Of a stretch of DNA of 64,000 bases, positions 54,101 to 64,000 are shown piece by piece (positions within the stretch are counted from its first letter, which is position 1; every line of letters starts with the position of its first letter). The notes below the pieces were generated by a model, which saw only the letters and a list, made by a program, of their open reading frames with translations, had not been told where the DNA came from and searched no databases. Made by a program: the position numbers and the translations under genes. The stretch covers positions 4,402,001 through 4,466,000 of the forward strand of contig JAZHRN010000139.1 in NCBI GenBank assembly GCA_036435485.1, written 5' to 3'. This DNA comes from Saposhnikovia divaricata. Taxonomy: Eukaryota > Streptophyta > Magnoliopsida > Apiales > Apiaceae.

Positions 54101-54600
54101 GGTCCGAATGGCACCAAATAAAATTTCATTGAATTCCAATAACCCATTGGACCAAAATATGTAAAAATATCCATAAAATGGTCTGACTCGATTTTTAACA
54201 ATATCCCGTGTACTAACCCCTTTGAGGATTATCCGAAAACCGAGTTTCAGTCATTTCAGCCCCCGATTCAGGTCCGAATGGCACCAAATAAAATTTCATT
54301 GAATTCCAATAACCCATAGGAACAAAATATGTAAAAATATCCACAAAATTGTCCGACTTGATTTTTAACAATATCCCGTGTACTAATCCCTTTGAGAAGT
54401 TTCCGAAAACCGAGTTTCGATCATATCAGCTCCGATTCCGGTCCGAACTTCGTTAAATAAAATTGCGTTGAATTCCAATAACCCATAGGAACAAAATATG
54501 TAAAAATATCCATAAAATGGTCCGACTCGATTTTTAACAATATCCCGTGTACTAACCCCTTTGAGGATTATCCGAAAACCGAGTTTCAGTCATTTCAGCC
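45120..54600 (+). repeat. HOR family 4 (6-, 12- and 8-monomer periods)
   Basis: The rare class A monomer with AACCATATCC, TAATTCC and ACCGGGTTTCG occurs at 46757, 47772 and 49801, spacings of 1015 and 2029 bp (six and 12 monomers). TCATTACA marks at 48671 and 50700 are also 2029 bp apart. Later, GAATACCGAG (51191, 52544) and TAACAATATT (51321, 52674) repeat at 1353 bp, eight monomers. GAATTCTAATAACC is the common class B subtype throughout. A and B are mixed in A-B and A-B-B order. Confidence 0.82.
51191..53896 (+). repeat. 8-monomer tandem duplication (1353 bp x 2)
   Basis: Two rare point changes, GAATACCGAG and AACAATATTCC, recur together at 1353 bp (51191 to 52544; 51321 to 52674). The second copy also has a private CCCATGTACTAACC change near 52515. 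Sharing two independent rare changes at the same distance supports a single recent duplication. The right limit is approximate. Confidence 0.78.
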
Positions 54601-54640
54601 CCGATTCAGGTCCGACTCGCACCAAATAAAATTTCGTTGA

Positions 54641-56780
54641 ATTCCAATTACCCATAGGAACAAAATATGTAAAAATATCCATAAAATGGTCCGACTCGAT
54701 TTTTAACAATATCCCGTGTACTAACCCCTTTCAGGATTATCCGAAAACCGAGTTTCAGTCATTTCAGCCCCGATTCTGGTCCGAATGGCACCAAATAAAA
54801 TTTCATTGAATTCCAATAACCCATAGGAACAAAATATGTAAAAATATCCACAAAATTGTCCGACTTGATTTTTAACAATATCCCGTGTACTAATCCCTTT
54901 GAGAAGTTTCCGAAAACCGAGTTTCGATCATATTAGCTCCGATTCCGGTCCGAACTTCGTTAAATAAAATTGCGTTGAATTCCAATAACCCATAGGAACA
55001 AAATATGTAAAAATATCCATAAAATGGTCCGACTCGATTTTTAACAATATCCCGTGTACTAACCCCTTTGAGGATTATCCGAAAACCGAGTTTCAGTCAT
55101 TTTAGCCCCGATTCAGGTCCGAATGGCACCAAATAAAATTTCATTGAATTCCAATAACCCATTGGACCAAAATATGTAAAAATATCCATAAAATGGTCTG
55201 ACTCAATTTTTAACAATATCCCGTGTACTAACCCCTTTGAGGATTATCCGAAAACCGAGTTTCAGTCATTTCAGCCCCCGATTCAGGTCCGAATGGCACC
55301 AAATAAAATTTCATTGAATTCCAATAACCCATAGGAACAAAATATGTAAAAATATCCACAAAATTGTCCGACCTGATTTTTAACAATATCCCGTGTACTA
55401 ATCCCTTTGAGAAGTTTCCGAAAACCGAGTTTCGATCATATCAGCTCCGATTCCGGTCCGAACTTCGTTAAATAAAATTGCGTTGAATTCCAATAACCCA
55501 TAGGAACAAAATATGTAAAAATATCCATAAAATGGTCCGACTCGATTTTTAACAATATCCCGTGTACTAACCCCTTTGAGGATTATCCGAAAACCGAGTT
55601 TTAGTCATTTCAGCCCCGATTCAGGTCCGACTGGCACCAAATAAAATTTCGTTGAATTCCATTAACCCATAGGAACAAAATATGTAAAAATATCCACAAA
55701 ATGGCCCGACTCGATTTTTAACAATATCCCGTGTACTAACCCCTTTGAGGATTATCCGAAAACCGAGTTTCAGTCATTTCAGCCCCGATTCAGGTCCGAC
55801 TCGCACCAAATAAAATTTCGTTGAATTCCAATTACCCATAGGAACAAAATATGTAAAAATATCCATAAAATGGTCCGACTCGATTTTTAACAATATCCCG
55901 TGTACTAACCCCTTTCAGGATTATCCGAAAACCGAGTTTCAGTCATTTCAGCCCCGATTCTGGTCCGAATGGCACCAAATAAAATTTCATTGAATTCCAA
56001 TAACCCATAGGAACAAAATATGTAAAAATATCCACAAAATTGTCCGACTTGATTTTTAACAATATCCCGTGTACTAATCCCTTTGAGAAGTTTCCGAAAA
56101 CCGAGTTTCGATCATATTAGCTCCGATTCCGGTCCGAACTTCGTTAAATAAAATTGCGTTGAATTCCAATAACCCATAGGAACAAAATATGTAAAAATAT
56201 CCATAAAATGGTCCGACTCGATTTTTAACAATATCCCGTGTACTAACCCCTTTGAGGATTATCCGAAAACCGAGTTTCAGTCATTTTAGCCCCGATTCAG
56301 GTCCGAATGGCACCAAATAAAATTTCATTGAATTCCAATAACCCATTGGACCAAAATATGTAAAAATATCCATAAAATGGTCTGACTCAATTTTTAACAA
56401 TATCCCGTGTACTAACCCCTTTGAGGATTATCCGAAAACCGAGTTTCAGTCATTTCAGCCCCCGATTCAGGTCCGAATGGCACCAAATAAAATTTCATTG
56501 AATTCCAATAACCCATATGAACAAAATATGTAAAAATATCCACAAAATTGTCCGACCTGATTTTTAACAATATCCCGTGTACTAATCCCTTTGAGAAGTT
56601 TCCGAAAACCGAGTTTCGATCATATCAGCTCCGATTCCGGTCCGAACTTCGTTAAATAAAATTGCGTTGAATTCCAATAACCCATAGGAACAAAATATGT
56701 AAAAATATCCATAAAATGGTCCGACTCGATTTTTAACAATATCCCGTGTACTAACCCCTTTGAGGATTATCCGAAAACCG
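54641..56780 (+). repeat. 7-monomer tandem duplication (1184 bp period)
   Basis: ATTCCAATTACCC occurs at 54641 and 55825, and GTCCGACCTG at 55366 and 56550, both 1184 bp apart, which is seven monomers. CGATTCTGGTCC also recurs (~54773, ~55957). Copy 1 ends in a GACTGGCACC monomer with TTTTAGTCATTTC, while copy 2 changes to the CATTTTAGCCCC form near 56790, so the second copy ends there. A private CATATGAACA change lies near 56514. Confidence 0.8.
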
Positions 56781-58360
56781 AGTTTCAGTCATTTTAGCCC
56801 CGATTCAGGTCCGAATGGCACCAAATAAAATTTCATTGAATTCCAATAACCCATTGGACCAAAATATGTAAAAATATCCATAAAATGGTCTGACTCGATT
56901 TTTAACAATATCCCGTGTACTAACCCCTTTGAGGATTATCCGAAAACCGAGTTTCAGTCATTTCAGCCCCCGATTCAGGTCCGAATGGCACCAAATAAAA
57001 TTTCATTGAATTCCAATAACCCATAGGAACAAAATATGTAAAAATATCCAAAAAATGGCCCGACTTGATTTTTAACAATATCCCGTGTACTAACCCCTTT
57101 GAGAAGTTTCCGAAAACCGAGTTTCGATCATATCAGCTCCGATTACGGTCCGAACTCCGTTAAATAAAATTGTGTTGAATTCCAATAACCCATAGGAACA
57201 AAATATGTAAAAATATCCATAAAATGGTCCGACTCGATTTTTAACAATATCCCGTGTACTAACCCCTTTGAGGATTATCCGAAAACCGAGTTTCAGTCAT
57301 TTTAGCCCCGATTCAGGTCCGAATGGCACCAAATAAAATTTCATTGAATTCCAATAACCCATTGGACCAAAATATGTAAAAATATCCATAAAATGGTCTG
57401 ACTCAATTTTTAACAATATCCCGTGTACTAACCCCTTTGAGGATTATCCGAAAACCGAGTTTCAGTCATTTCAGCCCCCGATTCAGGTCTGAATGGCACC
57501 AAATAAAATTTCATTGAATTCCAATAACCCATAGGAACAAAATATGTAAAAATATCCACAAAATTGTCCAACTTTATTTTTAACAATATCCCGTGTACTA
57601 ATCCCTTTGAGAAGTTTCCGAAAACCGAGTTTCGATCATATCAGCTCCGATTCCGGTCCGAACTTCGTTAAATAAAATTGCGTTGAATACCAATAACCCA
57701 TAGGAACAAAATATGTAAAAATATCCATAAAATGGTCCGACTCGATTTTTAACAATATCCCGTGTACTAACCCCTTTGAGGATTATCCGAAAACCGAGTT
57801 TCAGTCATTTTAGCCCCGATTCAGGTCCGACTCGCACCAAATAAAATTTCGTTGAATTCCAATAACCCATAGGAACAAAATATGTAAAAATATCCATAAA
57901 ATGGTCCGACTCGATTTTTAACAATATCCCGTGTACTAACCCCTTTCAGGATTATCCGAAAACCGAGTTTCAGTCATTTCAGCCCCGATTCAGGTCCGAA
58001 TGGCACCAAATAAAATTTCATTGAATTCCAATAACCCATAGGAACAAAATATGTAAAAATATCCACAAAATTGTCCGACTTGATTTTTAACAATATCCCG
58101 TGTACTAATCCCTTTGAGAAGTTTCCGAAAACCGAGTTTCGATCATATTAGCTCCGATTCCGGTCCGAACTTCGTTAAATAAAATTGCGTTGAATTCCAA
58201 TAACCCATAGGAACAAAATATGTAAAAATATCCATAAAATGGTCCGACTCGATTTTTAACAATATCCCGTGTACTAACCCCTTTGAGGATTATCCGAAAA
58301 CCGAGTTTCAGTCATTTCAGCCCCGATTCAGGTCCGACTGGCACCAAATAAAATTTCGTT

Positions 58361-58529
58361 GAATTCCAATAACCCATAGGAACAAAATATGTAAAAATAT
58401 CCACAAAATGGTCCGACTTGATTTTTAACAATATCCCGTGTACTAACCCCTTTGAGAAGTTTCCGAAAACCGAGTTTCGATCATATCAGCTCCGATTCCG
58501 GTCCGAACTCCGTTAAATAAAATTGTGTT
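58361..58529 (+). repeat. Exemplar of satellite monomer class A (169 bp, GAATTC-phased)
   Basis: This is a clean class A unit running from one GAATTC to the base before the next. Its diagnostic features in order are CCACAAAATGG, CCGACTTGATTTTT, GAGAAGTTTCC, TTTCGATCATATCAG, CCGATTCCGGTCCGAAC and a CCGTTAAATAAAATTGTG end. Subtypes elsewhere replace AATGG with AATTG, change TAACCCC to TAATCCC, carry TTAGCTCC for TCAGCTCC, or have TTACGG for TTCCGG. These subtype marks allow the higher-order units to be followed. It differs from class B at about 20 of 169 positions. Confidence 0.95.
58384..58426 (+). other. Phased A-tracts in the monomer core (example copy)
   Basis: In the conserved part of each monomer four A/T runs occur: AAAA at 58384-58387, AAAAA at 58393-58397, AAAA at 58405-58408 and TTTTT at 58422-58426. 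The first three have centres about 9.5 and 11.5 bp apart, close to the helical repeat, which is known to favour intrinsic DNA curvature. The same runs are present in nearly every copy of both classes. A role in nucleosome positioning is inference. The CAAAA steps at the first and third runs resemble the CAAAA motif often noted in plant satellites. Confidence 0.6.
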
Positions 58530-58698
58530 GAATTCCAATAACCCATAGGAACAAAATATGTAAAAATATCAATAAAATGGTCCGACTCGATTTTTAACAA
58601 TATCCCGTGTACTAACCCCTTTGAGGATTATCCGAAAACCGAGTTTCAGTCATTTTAGCCCCGATTCAGGTCCGAATGGCACCAAATAAAATTTCATT
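58530..58698 (+). repeat. Exemplar of satellite monomer class B (169 bp, GAATTC-phased)
   Basis: This is the class B partner directly following the A exemplar. Its marks are CCATAAAATGG (here with one substitution, TCAATAAAAT), CCGACTCGATTTTT, GAGGATTATCC, TTTCAGTCATTTTAGCCCC, GATTCAGGTCCGAATGG and a CACCAAATAAAATTTCATT end. Subtypes have CCCCCGATT (a 170-bp form), CATTGGACC for CATAGGAAC, TTTCAGGATT for TTGAGGATT, GGTCTGACTC for GGTCCGACTC, or GACTGGCACC and GACTCGCACC for GAATGGCACC. The first ~96 bp differ from class A at only two positions. Confidence 0.95.
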
Positions 58699-61140
58699 GA
58701 ATTCCAATAACCCATAGGAACAAAATATGTAAAAATATCCACAAAATTGTCCGACTTGATTTTTAAAAATATCCCGTGTACTAACCCCTTTGAGAAGTTT
58801 CCGAAAACCGAGTTTCGATCATATCAGCTCCGATTCCGGTCCGAACTCCGTTAAATAAAATTGTGTTGAATTCCAATAACCCATAGGAAAAAAATATGTA
58901 AAAATATCCATAAAATGGTCCGACTCGATTTTTAACAATATCCCGTGTACTAACCCCTTTCAGGATTATCCGAAAACCGAGTTTCAGTCATTTCAGCCCC
59001 GATTCAGGTCCGAATGGCACCAAATAAAATTTCATTGAATTCCAATAACCCATAGGAACAAAATATGTAAAAATATCCACAAAATTGTCCGACTTGATTT
59101 TTAACAATATCCCGTGTACTAATCCCTTTGAGAAGTTTCCGAAAACCGAGTTTCGATCATATTAGCTCCGATTCCGGTCCGAACTTCGTTAAATAAAATT
59201 GCGTTGAATTCCAATAACCCATAGGAACAAAATATGTAAAAATATCCATAAAATGGTCCGACTCGATTTTTAACAATATCCCGTGTACTAACCCCTTTGA
59301 GGATTATCCGAAAACCGAGTTTCAGTCATTTCAGCCCCGATTCAGGTCCGACTGGCACCAAATAAAATTTCGTTGAATTCCAATAACCCATAGGAACAAA
59401 ATATGTAAAAATATCCACAAAATGGTCCGACTTGATTTTTAACAATATCCCGTGTACTAACCCCTTTGAGAAGTTTCCGAAAACCGAGTTTCGATCATAT
59501 CAGCTCCGATTCCGGTCCGAACTCCGTTAAATAAAATTGTGTTGAATTCCAATAACCCATAGGAACAAAATATGTAAAAATATCCATAAAATGGTCCGAC
59601 TCGATTTTTAACAATATCCCGTGTACTAACCCCTTTGAGGATTATCCGAAAACCGAGTTTCAGTCATTTCAGCCCCCGATTCAGGTCCGAATGGCACCAA
59701 ATAAAATTTCATTGAATTCCAATAACCCATAGGAACAAAATATGTAAAAATATCCACAAAATGGTCCGACTTTATTTTTAACAATATCCCGTGTACTAAC
59801 CCCTTTGAGAAGTTTCCGAAAACCGAGTTTCGATCATATCAGCTCCGATTCCGGTCCGAACTCCGTTAAATAAAATTGTGTTGAATTCCAATAACCCATA
59901 GGAACAAAATATGTAAAAATATCCATAAAATGGTCCGACTCGATTTTTAACAATATCCCGTGTACTAACCCCTTTGAGGATTATCCGAAAACCGAGTTTC
60001 AGTCATTTTAGCCCCGATTCAGGTCCGAATGGCACCAAATAAAATTTCATTGAATTCCAATAACCCATAGGAACAAAATATGTAAAAATATCCACAAAAT
60101 TGTCCGACTTGATTTTTAAAAATATCCCGTGTACTAACCCCTTTGAGAAGTTTCCGAAAACCGAGTTTCGATCATATCAGCTCCGATTCCGGTCCGAACT
60201 CCGTTAAATAAAATTGTGTTGAATTCCAATAACCCATAGGAACAAAATATGTAAAAATATCCATAAAATGGTCCGACTCGATTTTTAACAATATCCCGTG
60301 TACTAACCCCTTTGAGGATTATCCGAAAACCGAGTTTCAGTCATTTTAGCCCCGATTCAGGTCCGAATGGCACCAAATAAAATTTCATTGAATTCCAATA
60401 ACCCATAGGAACAAAATATGTAAAAATATCCACAAAATTGTCCGACTTGATTTTTAAAAATATCCCGTGTACTAACCTCTTTGAGAAGTTTCCGAAAACC
60501 GAGTTTCGATCATATCAGCTCCGATTCCGGTCCGAACTCCGTTAAATAAAATTGTGTTGAATTCCAATAACCCATAGGAAAAAAATATGTAAAAATATCC
60601 ATAAAATGGTCCGACTCGATTTTTAACAATATCCCGTGTACTAACCCCTTTCAGGATTATCCGAAAACCGAGTTTCAGTCATTTCAGCCCCGATTCAGGT
60701 CCGAATGGCACCAAATAAAATTTCATTGAATTCCAATAACCCATAGGAACAAAATATGTAAAAATATCCACAAAATTGTCCGACTTGATTTTTAACAATA
60801 TCCCGTGTACTAATCCCTTTGAGAAGTTTCCGAAAACCGAGTTTCGATCATATTAGCTCCGATTCCGGTCCGAACTTCGTTAAATAAAATTGCGTTGAAT
60901 TCCAATAACCCATAGGAACAAAATATGTAAAAATATCCATAAAATGGTCCGACTCGATTTTTAACAATATCCCGTGTACTAACCCCTTTGAGGATTATCC
61001 GAAAACCGAGTTTCAGTCATTTCAGCCCCGATTCAGGTCCGACTGGCACCAAATAAAATTTCGTTGAATTCCAATAACCCATAGGAACAAAATATGTAAA
61101 AATATCCACAAAATGGTCCGACTTGATTTTTAACAATATC

Positions 61141-61160
61141 CCGTGTACCCTTTGAGAAGT
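61141..61160 (+). repeat. 5-bp deletion within one class A monomer
   Basis: The usual GTGTACTAACCCCTTTGAG is reduced to GTGTACCCTTTGAG, a loss of five bases, giving a monomer of about 164 bp. It is the largest internal deletion I saw in the window and accounts for the odd spacings of 1686 and 1348 bp between neighbouring markers (10 and 8 monomers less five bases). The ACC/ACCCC context could allow slippage. Confidence 0.9.
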
Positions 61161-64000
61161 TTCCGAAAACCGAGTTTCGATCATATCAGCTCCGATTCCG
61201 GTCCGAACTCCGTTAAATAAAATTGTGTTGAATTCCAATAACCCATAGGAACAAAATATGTAAAAATATCCATAAAATGGTCCGACTCGATTTTTAACAA
61301 TATCCCGTGTACTAACCCCTTTGAGGATTATCCGAAAACCGAGTTTCAGTCATTTCAGCCCCCGATTCAGGTCCGAATGGCACCAAATAAAATTTCATTG
61401 AATTCCAATAACCCATAGGAACAAAATATGTAAAAATATCCACAAAATGGTCCGACTTTATTTTTAACAATATCCCGTGTACTAACCCCTTTGAGAAGTT
61501 TCCGAAAACCGAGTTTCGATCATATCAGCTCCGATTCCGGTCCGAACTCCGTTAAATAAAATTGTGTTGAATTCCAATAACCCATAGGAACAAAATATGT
61601 AAAAATATCCATAAAATGGTCCGACTCGATTTTTAACAATATCCCGTGTACTAACCCCTTTGAGGATTATCCGAAAACCGAGTTTCAGTCATTTTAGCCC
61701 CGATTCAGGTCCGAATGGCACCAAATAAAATTTCATTGAATTCCAATAACCCATAGGAACAAAATATGTAAAAATATCCACAAAATTGTCCGACTTGATT
61801 TTTAAAAATATCCCGTGTACTAACCCCTTTGAGAAGTTTCCGAAAACCGAGTTTCGATCATATCAGCTCCGATTCCGGTCCGAACTCCGTTAAATAAAAT
61901 TGTGTTGAATTCCAATAAACCATAGGAACAAAATATGTAAAAATATCCATAAAATGGTCCGACTCGATTTTTAACAATATCCCGTGTACTAACCCCTTTC
62001 AGGATTATCCGAAAACCGAGTTTCAGTCATTTCAGCCCCGATTCAGGTCCGAATGGCACCAAATAAAATTTCATTGAATTCCAATAACCCATAGGAACAA
62101 AATATGTAAAAATATCCACAAAATTGTCCGACTTGATTTTTAACAATATCCCGTGTACTAATCCCTTTGAGAAGTTTCCGAAAACCGAGTTTCGATCATA
62201 TTAGCTCCGATTCCGGTCCGAACTTCGTTAAATAAAATTGCGTTGAATTCCAATAACCCATAGGAACAAAATATGTAAAAATATCCATAAAATGGTCCGA
62301 CTCGATTTTTAACAATATCCCGTGTACTAACCCCTTTGAGGATTATCCGAAAACCGAGTTTCAGTCATTTCAGCCCCGATTCAGGTCCGACTGGCACCAA
62401 ATAAAATTTCGTTGAATTCCAATAACCCATAGGAACAAAATATGTAAAAATATCCACAAAATGGTCCGACTTGATTTTTAACAATATCCCGTGTACTAAC
62501 CCCTTTGAGAAGTTTCCGAAAACCGAGTTTCGATCATATCAGCTCCAATTCCGGTCCGAACTCCGTTAAATAAAATTGTGTTGAATTCCAATAACCCATA
62601 GGAACAAAATATGTAAAAATATCCATAAAATGGTCCGACCCGATTTTTAACAATATCCCGTGTACTAACCCCTTTGAGGATTATCCGAAAACCGAGTTTC
62701 AGTCATTTCAGCCCCCGATTCAGGTCCGAATGGCACCAAATAAAATTTCATTGAATTCCAATAACCCATAGGAACAAAATATGTAAAAATATCCACAAAA
62801 TTGTCCAATTTGATTTTTAAAAATATCCCGTGTACTAACCCCTTTGAGAAGTTTCCGAAAACCGAGTTTCGATCATATCAGCTCCGATTCCGGTCCGAAC
62901 TCCGTTAAATAAAATTGTGTTGAATTCCAATAACCCATAGGAACAAAATATGTAAAAATATCCATAAAATGGTCCGACTCGATTTTTAACAATATCCCGT
63001 GTACTAACCCCTTTCAGGATTATCCGAAAACCGAGTTTCAGTCATTTCAGCCCCGATTCAGGTCCGAATGGCACCAAATAAAATTTCATTGAATTCCAAT
63101 AACCCATAGGAACAAAATTTGTAAAAATATCCACAAAATTGTCCGACTTGATTTTTAACAATATCCCGTGTACTAATCCCTTTGAGAAGTTTCCGAAAAC
63201 CGAGTTTCGATCATATTAGCTCCGATTCCGGTCCGAACTTCGTTAAATAAAATTGCGTTGAATTCCAATAACCCATAGGAACAAAATATGTAAAAATATC
63301 CATAAAATGGTCCGACTCGATTTTTAACAATATCCCGTGTACTAACCCCTTTGAGGATTATCCGAAAACCGAGTTTCAGTCATTTCAGCCCCGATTCAGG
63401 TCCGACTGGCACCAAATAAAATTTCGTTGAATTCCAATAACCCATAGGAATAAAATATGTAAAAATATCCACAAAATGGTCCAACTTGATTTTTAACAAT
63501 ATCCCGTGTACTAACCCCTTTGAGAAGTTTCCGAAAACCGAGTTTCGATCATATCAGCTCCGATTCCGGTCCGAACTCCGTTAAATAAAATTGTGTTGAA
63601 TTCCAATAACCCATAGGAACAAAATATGTAAAAATATCCATAAAATGGTCCGACTCGATTTTTAACAATATCCCGTGTACTAACCCCTTTGAGGATTATC
63701 CGAAAACCGAGTTTCAGTCATTTCAGCCCCCGATTCAGGTCCGAATGGCACCAAATAAAATTTCATTGAATTCAAATAACCCATAGGAACAAAATATGTA
63801 AAAATATCCACAAAATGGTCCGACTTTATTTTTAACAATATCCCGTGTACTAACCCCTTTGAGAAGTTTCCGAAAACCGAGTTTCGATCATATCAGCTCC
63901 GATTCCGGTCCGAACTCCGTTAAATAAAATTGTGTTGAATTCCAATAACCCATAGGAACAAAATATGTAAAAATATCCATAAAATGGTCCGACTCGATTT

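Larger units (their letters stand above)
1..64000 (+). repeat. Uninterrupted 169-bp satellite DNA array (about 378 monomers)
   Basis: Every part of the window is a direct tandem repeat of one 169-170 bp monomer. GAATTC sites at 20, 190 and 359 show the 170 and 169 bp spacing, and the last site at 63937 is still in phase with 378 steps averaging 169.1 bp. All copies have the same orientation and I found no unique insertion. A hand count of one class B unit gives about 37% GC, with more C (about 39) than G (about 24) on the + strand. Length and arrangement match nucleosome-scale centromeric or heterochromatic satellites of plants and animals. I do not recognise the family, so a centromeric location is inference. 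The array runs off both ends of the window. Confidence 0.98.
57860..64000 (+). repeat. Strict A-B dimer zone (338-bp period)
   Basis: From the CCTTTCAGG class B monomer at ~57945 to the window end, class A and class B alternate without exception, about 18 dimers. Longer units are superimposed: TTAAAAATATCCC class A monomers begin (at TAAAAA) at 58764, 60117, 60455, 61803 and 62818, spacings of 8, 2, 8 and 6 monomers, all even as strict dimers require. GACTTTAT occurs at 59768, 61454 and 63822 (10 and 14 monomers). Monomers are more uniform here than on the left. This zone continues past the window end. Confidence 0.87.

Noticed and set aside
9240..61238. Other short minus-strand open frames of 66-90 codons (for example 9240-9440, 25301-25507, 39840-40046, 52915-53187, 61017-61238)
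   Set aside because: All encode the same translated satellite segments, with no domain, no start context and no conservation beyond that of the DNA repeat. They are not genes.
1..64000. CRISPR-like array of regularly spaced repeats
   Set aside because: The whole 169-bp period is repeated, including what would be spacers, and there are no unique spacers and no cas genes. This is tandem satellite DNA.
1..64000. CENP-B-box-like site
   Set aside because: I compared TTTCGATCATATCAG on the + strand and TTTTCGGAAACTTC on the - strand with the known 17-bp pattern. Both miss required positions, including the CGGG element at the right distance.
1..64000. Telomere repeats or ribosomal DNA
   Set aside because: No run of TTTAGGG, TTAGGG or their complements was seen, and TAACCC-like strings occur once per monomer as part of TAACCCATAGG or TAACCCCTTTG. 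No rRNA-like conserved segment is present.
1..64000. Promoters, terminators or replication origins suggested by the AT-rich and T-run segments
   Set aside because: TATGTAAAAATATCC and GATTTTTAAC occur in every monomer and have no adjoining gene, so nothing in the sequence marks any copy as functional.

Overview
This window holds no gene that I can support. From the first base to the last it is one uninterrupted, head-to-tail satellite DNA array. The basic monomer is 169-170 bp. Almost every monomer carries one GAATTC (EcoRI) site. The first such site is at 20 and the last at 63937, an interval of 63917 bp, which fits about 378 monomers averaging 169.1 bp. All monomers lie in the same orientation. 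I see no unique spacer, transposon, rRNA, tRNA, telomere motif, CRISPR structure or bacterial-type coding region.

The sequence suggests a nuclear chromosome of a eukaryote, in a centromeric, pericentromeric or other heterochromatic block. The reasons are the nucleosome-scale monomer, the higher-order repeat (HOR) structure and the absence of genes over 64 kb. A monomer of about 37% GC with A-tracts and CAAAA motifs is common among plant satellites, so a plant is my leading guess, but I do not recognise the family and cannot name the species.

Two monomer classes make up the array. Class A has GAGAAGTTTCC, CGATCATATCAG and usually a GTTAAATAAA end. Class B has GAGGATTATCC, CAGTCATTTCAG or CAGTCATTTTAG and usually a CACCAAATAAA end. 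They are about 88% identical, and nearly all differences fall in the last ~73 bp of the GAATTC-phased unit.

Layout. 1-~9990: HOR family 1, repeating in 9, 12 or 15 monomers. ~9990-12770: HOR family 2, rich in class A, with a 7-monomer period. ~12770-16415: family 1 again. ~16415-18690: family 2 again. The segment ~14235-19030 is a second copy of ~7810-12770. ~18690-21640: a 9-monomer (1520 bp) tandem duplication. ~20900-24600: family 1. ~24880-30444: family 3, with a 13-monomer (2197-2199 bp) period. The whole of 18272-30444 is then repeated almost perfectly as 30445-42786, with one extra monomer near 34559. Another family 3 unit follows to ~45 kb. ~45-54.5 kb: family 4, with 6-, 8- and 12-monomer periods. 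54641-~56780: a 7-monomer duplication. ~57860-64000: strict A-B-A-B alternation, a 338-bp dimer.

These units do not cooperate as genes. What can be read here is a history of unequal exchange at several scales: 1, 3, 6-13, 37-38 and 72 monomers. The most notable observation is the very recent 12.17-kb tandem duplication, which is either a real array expansion or an assembly artefact.
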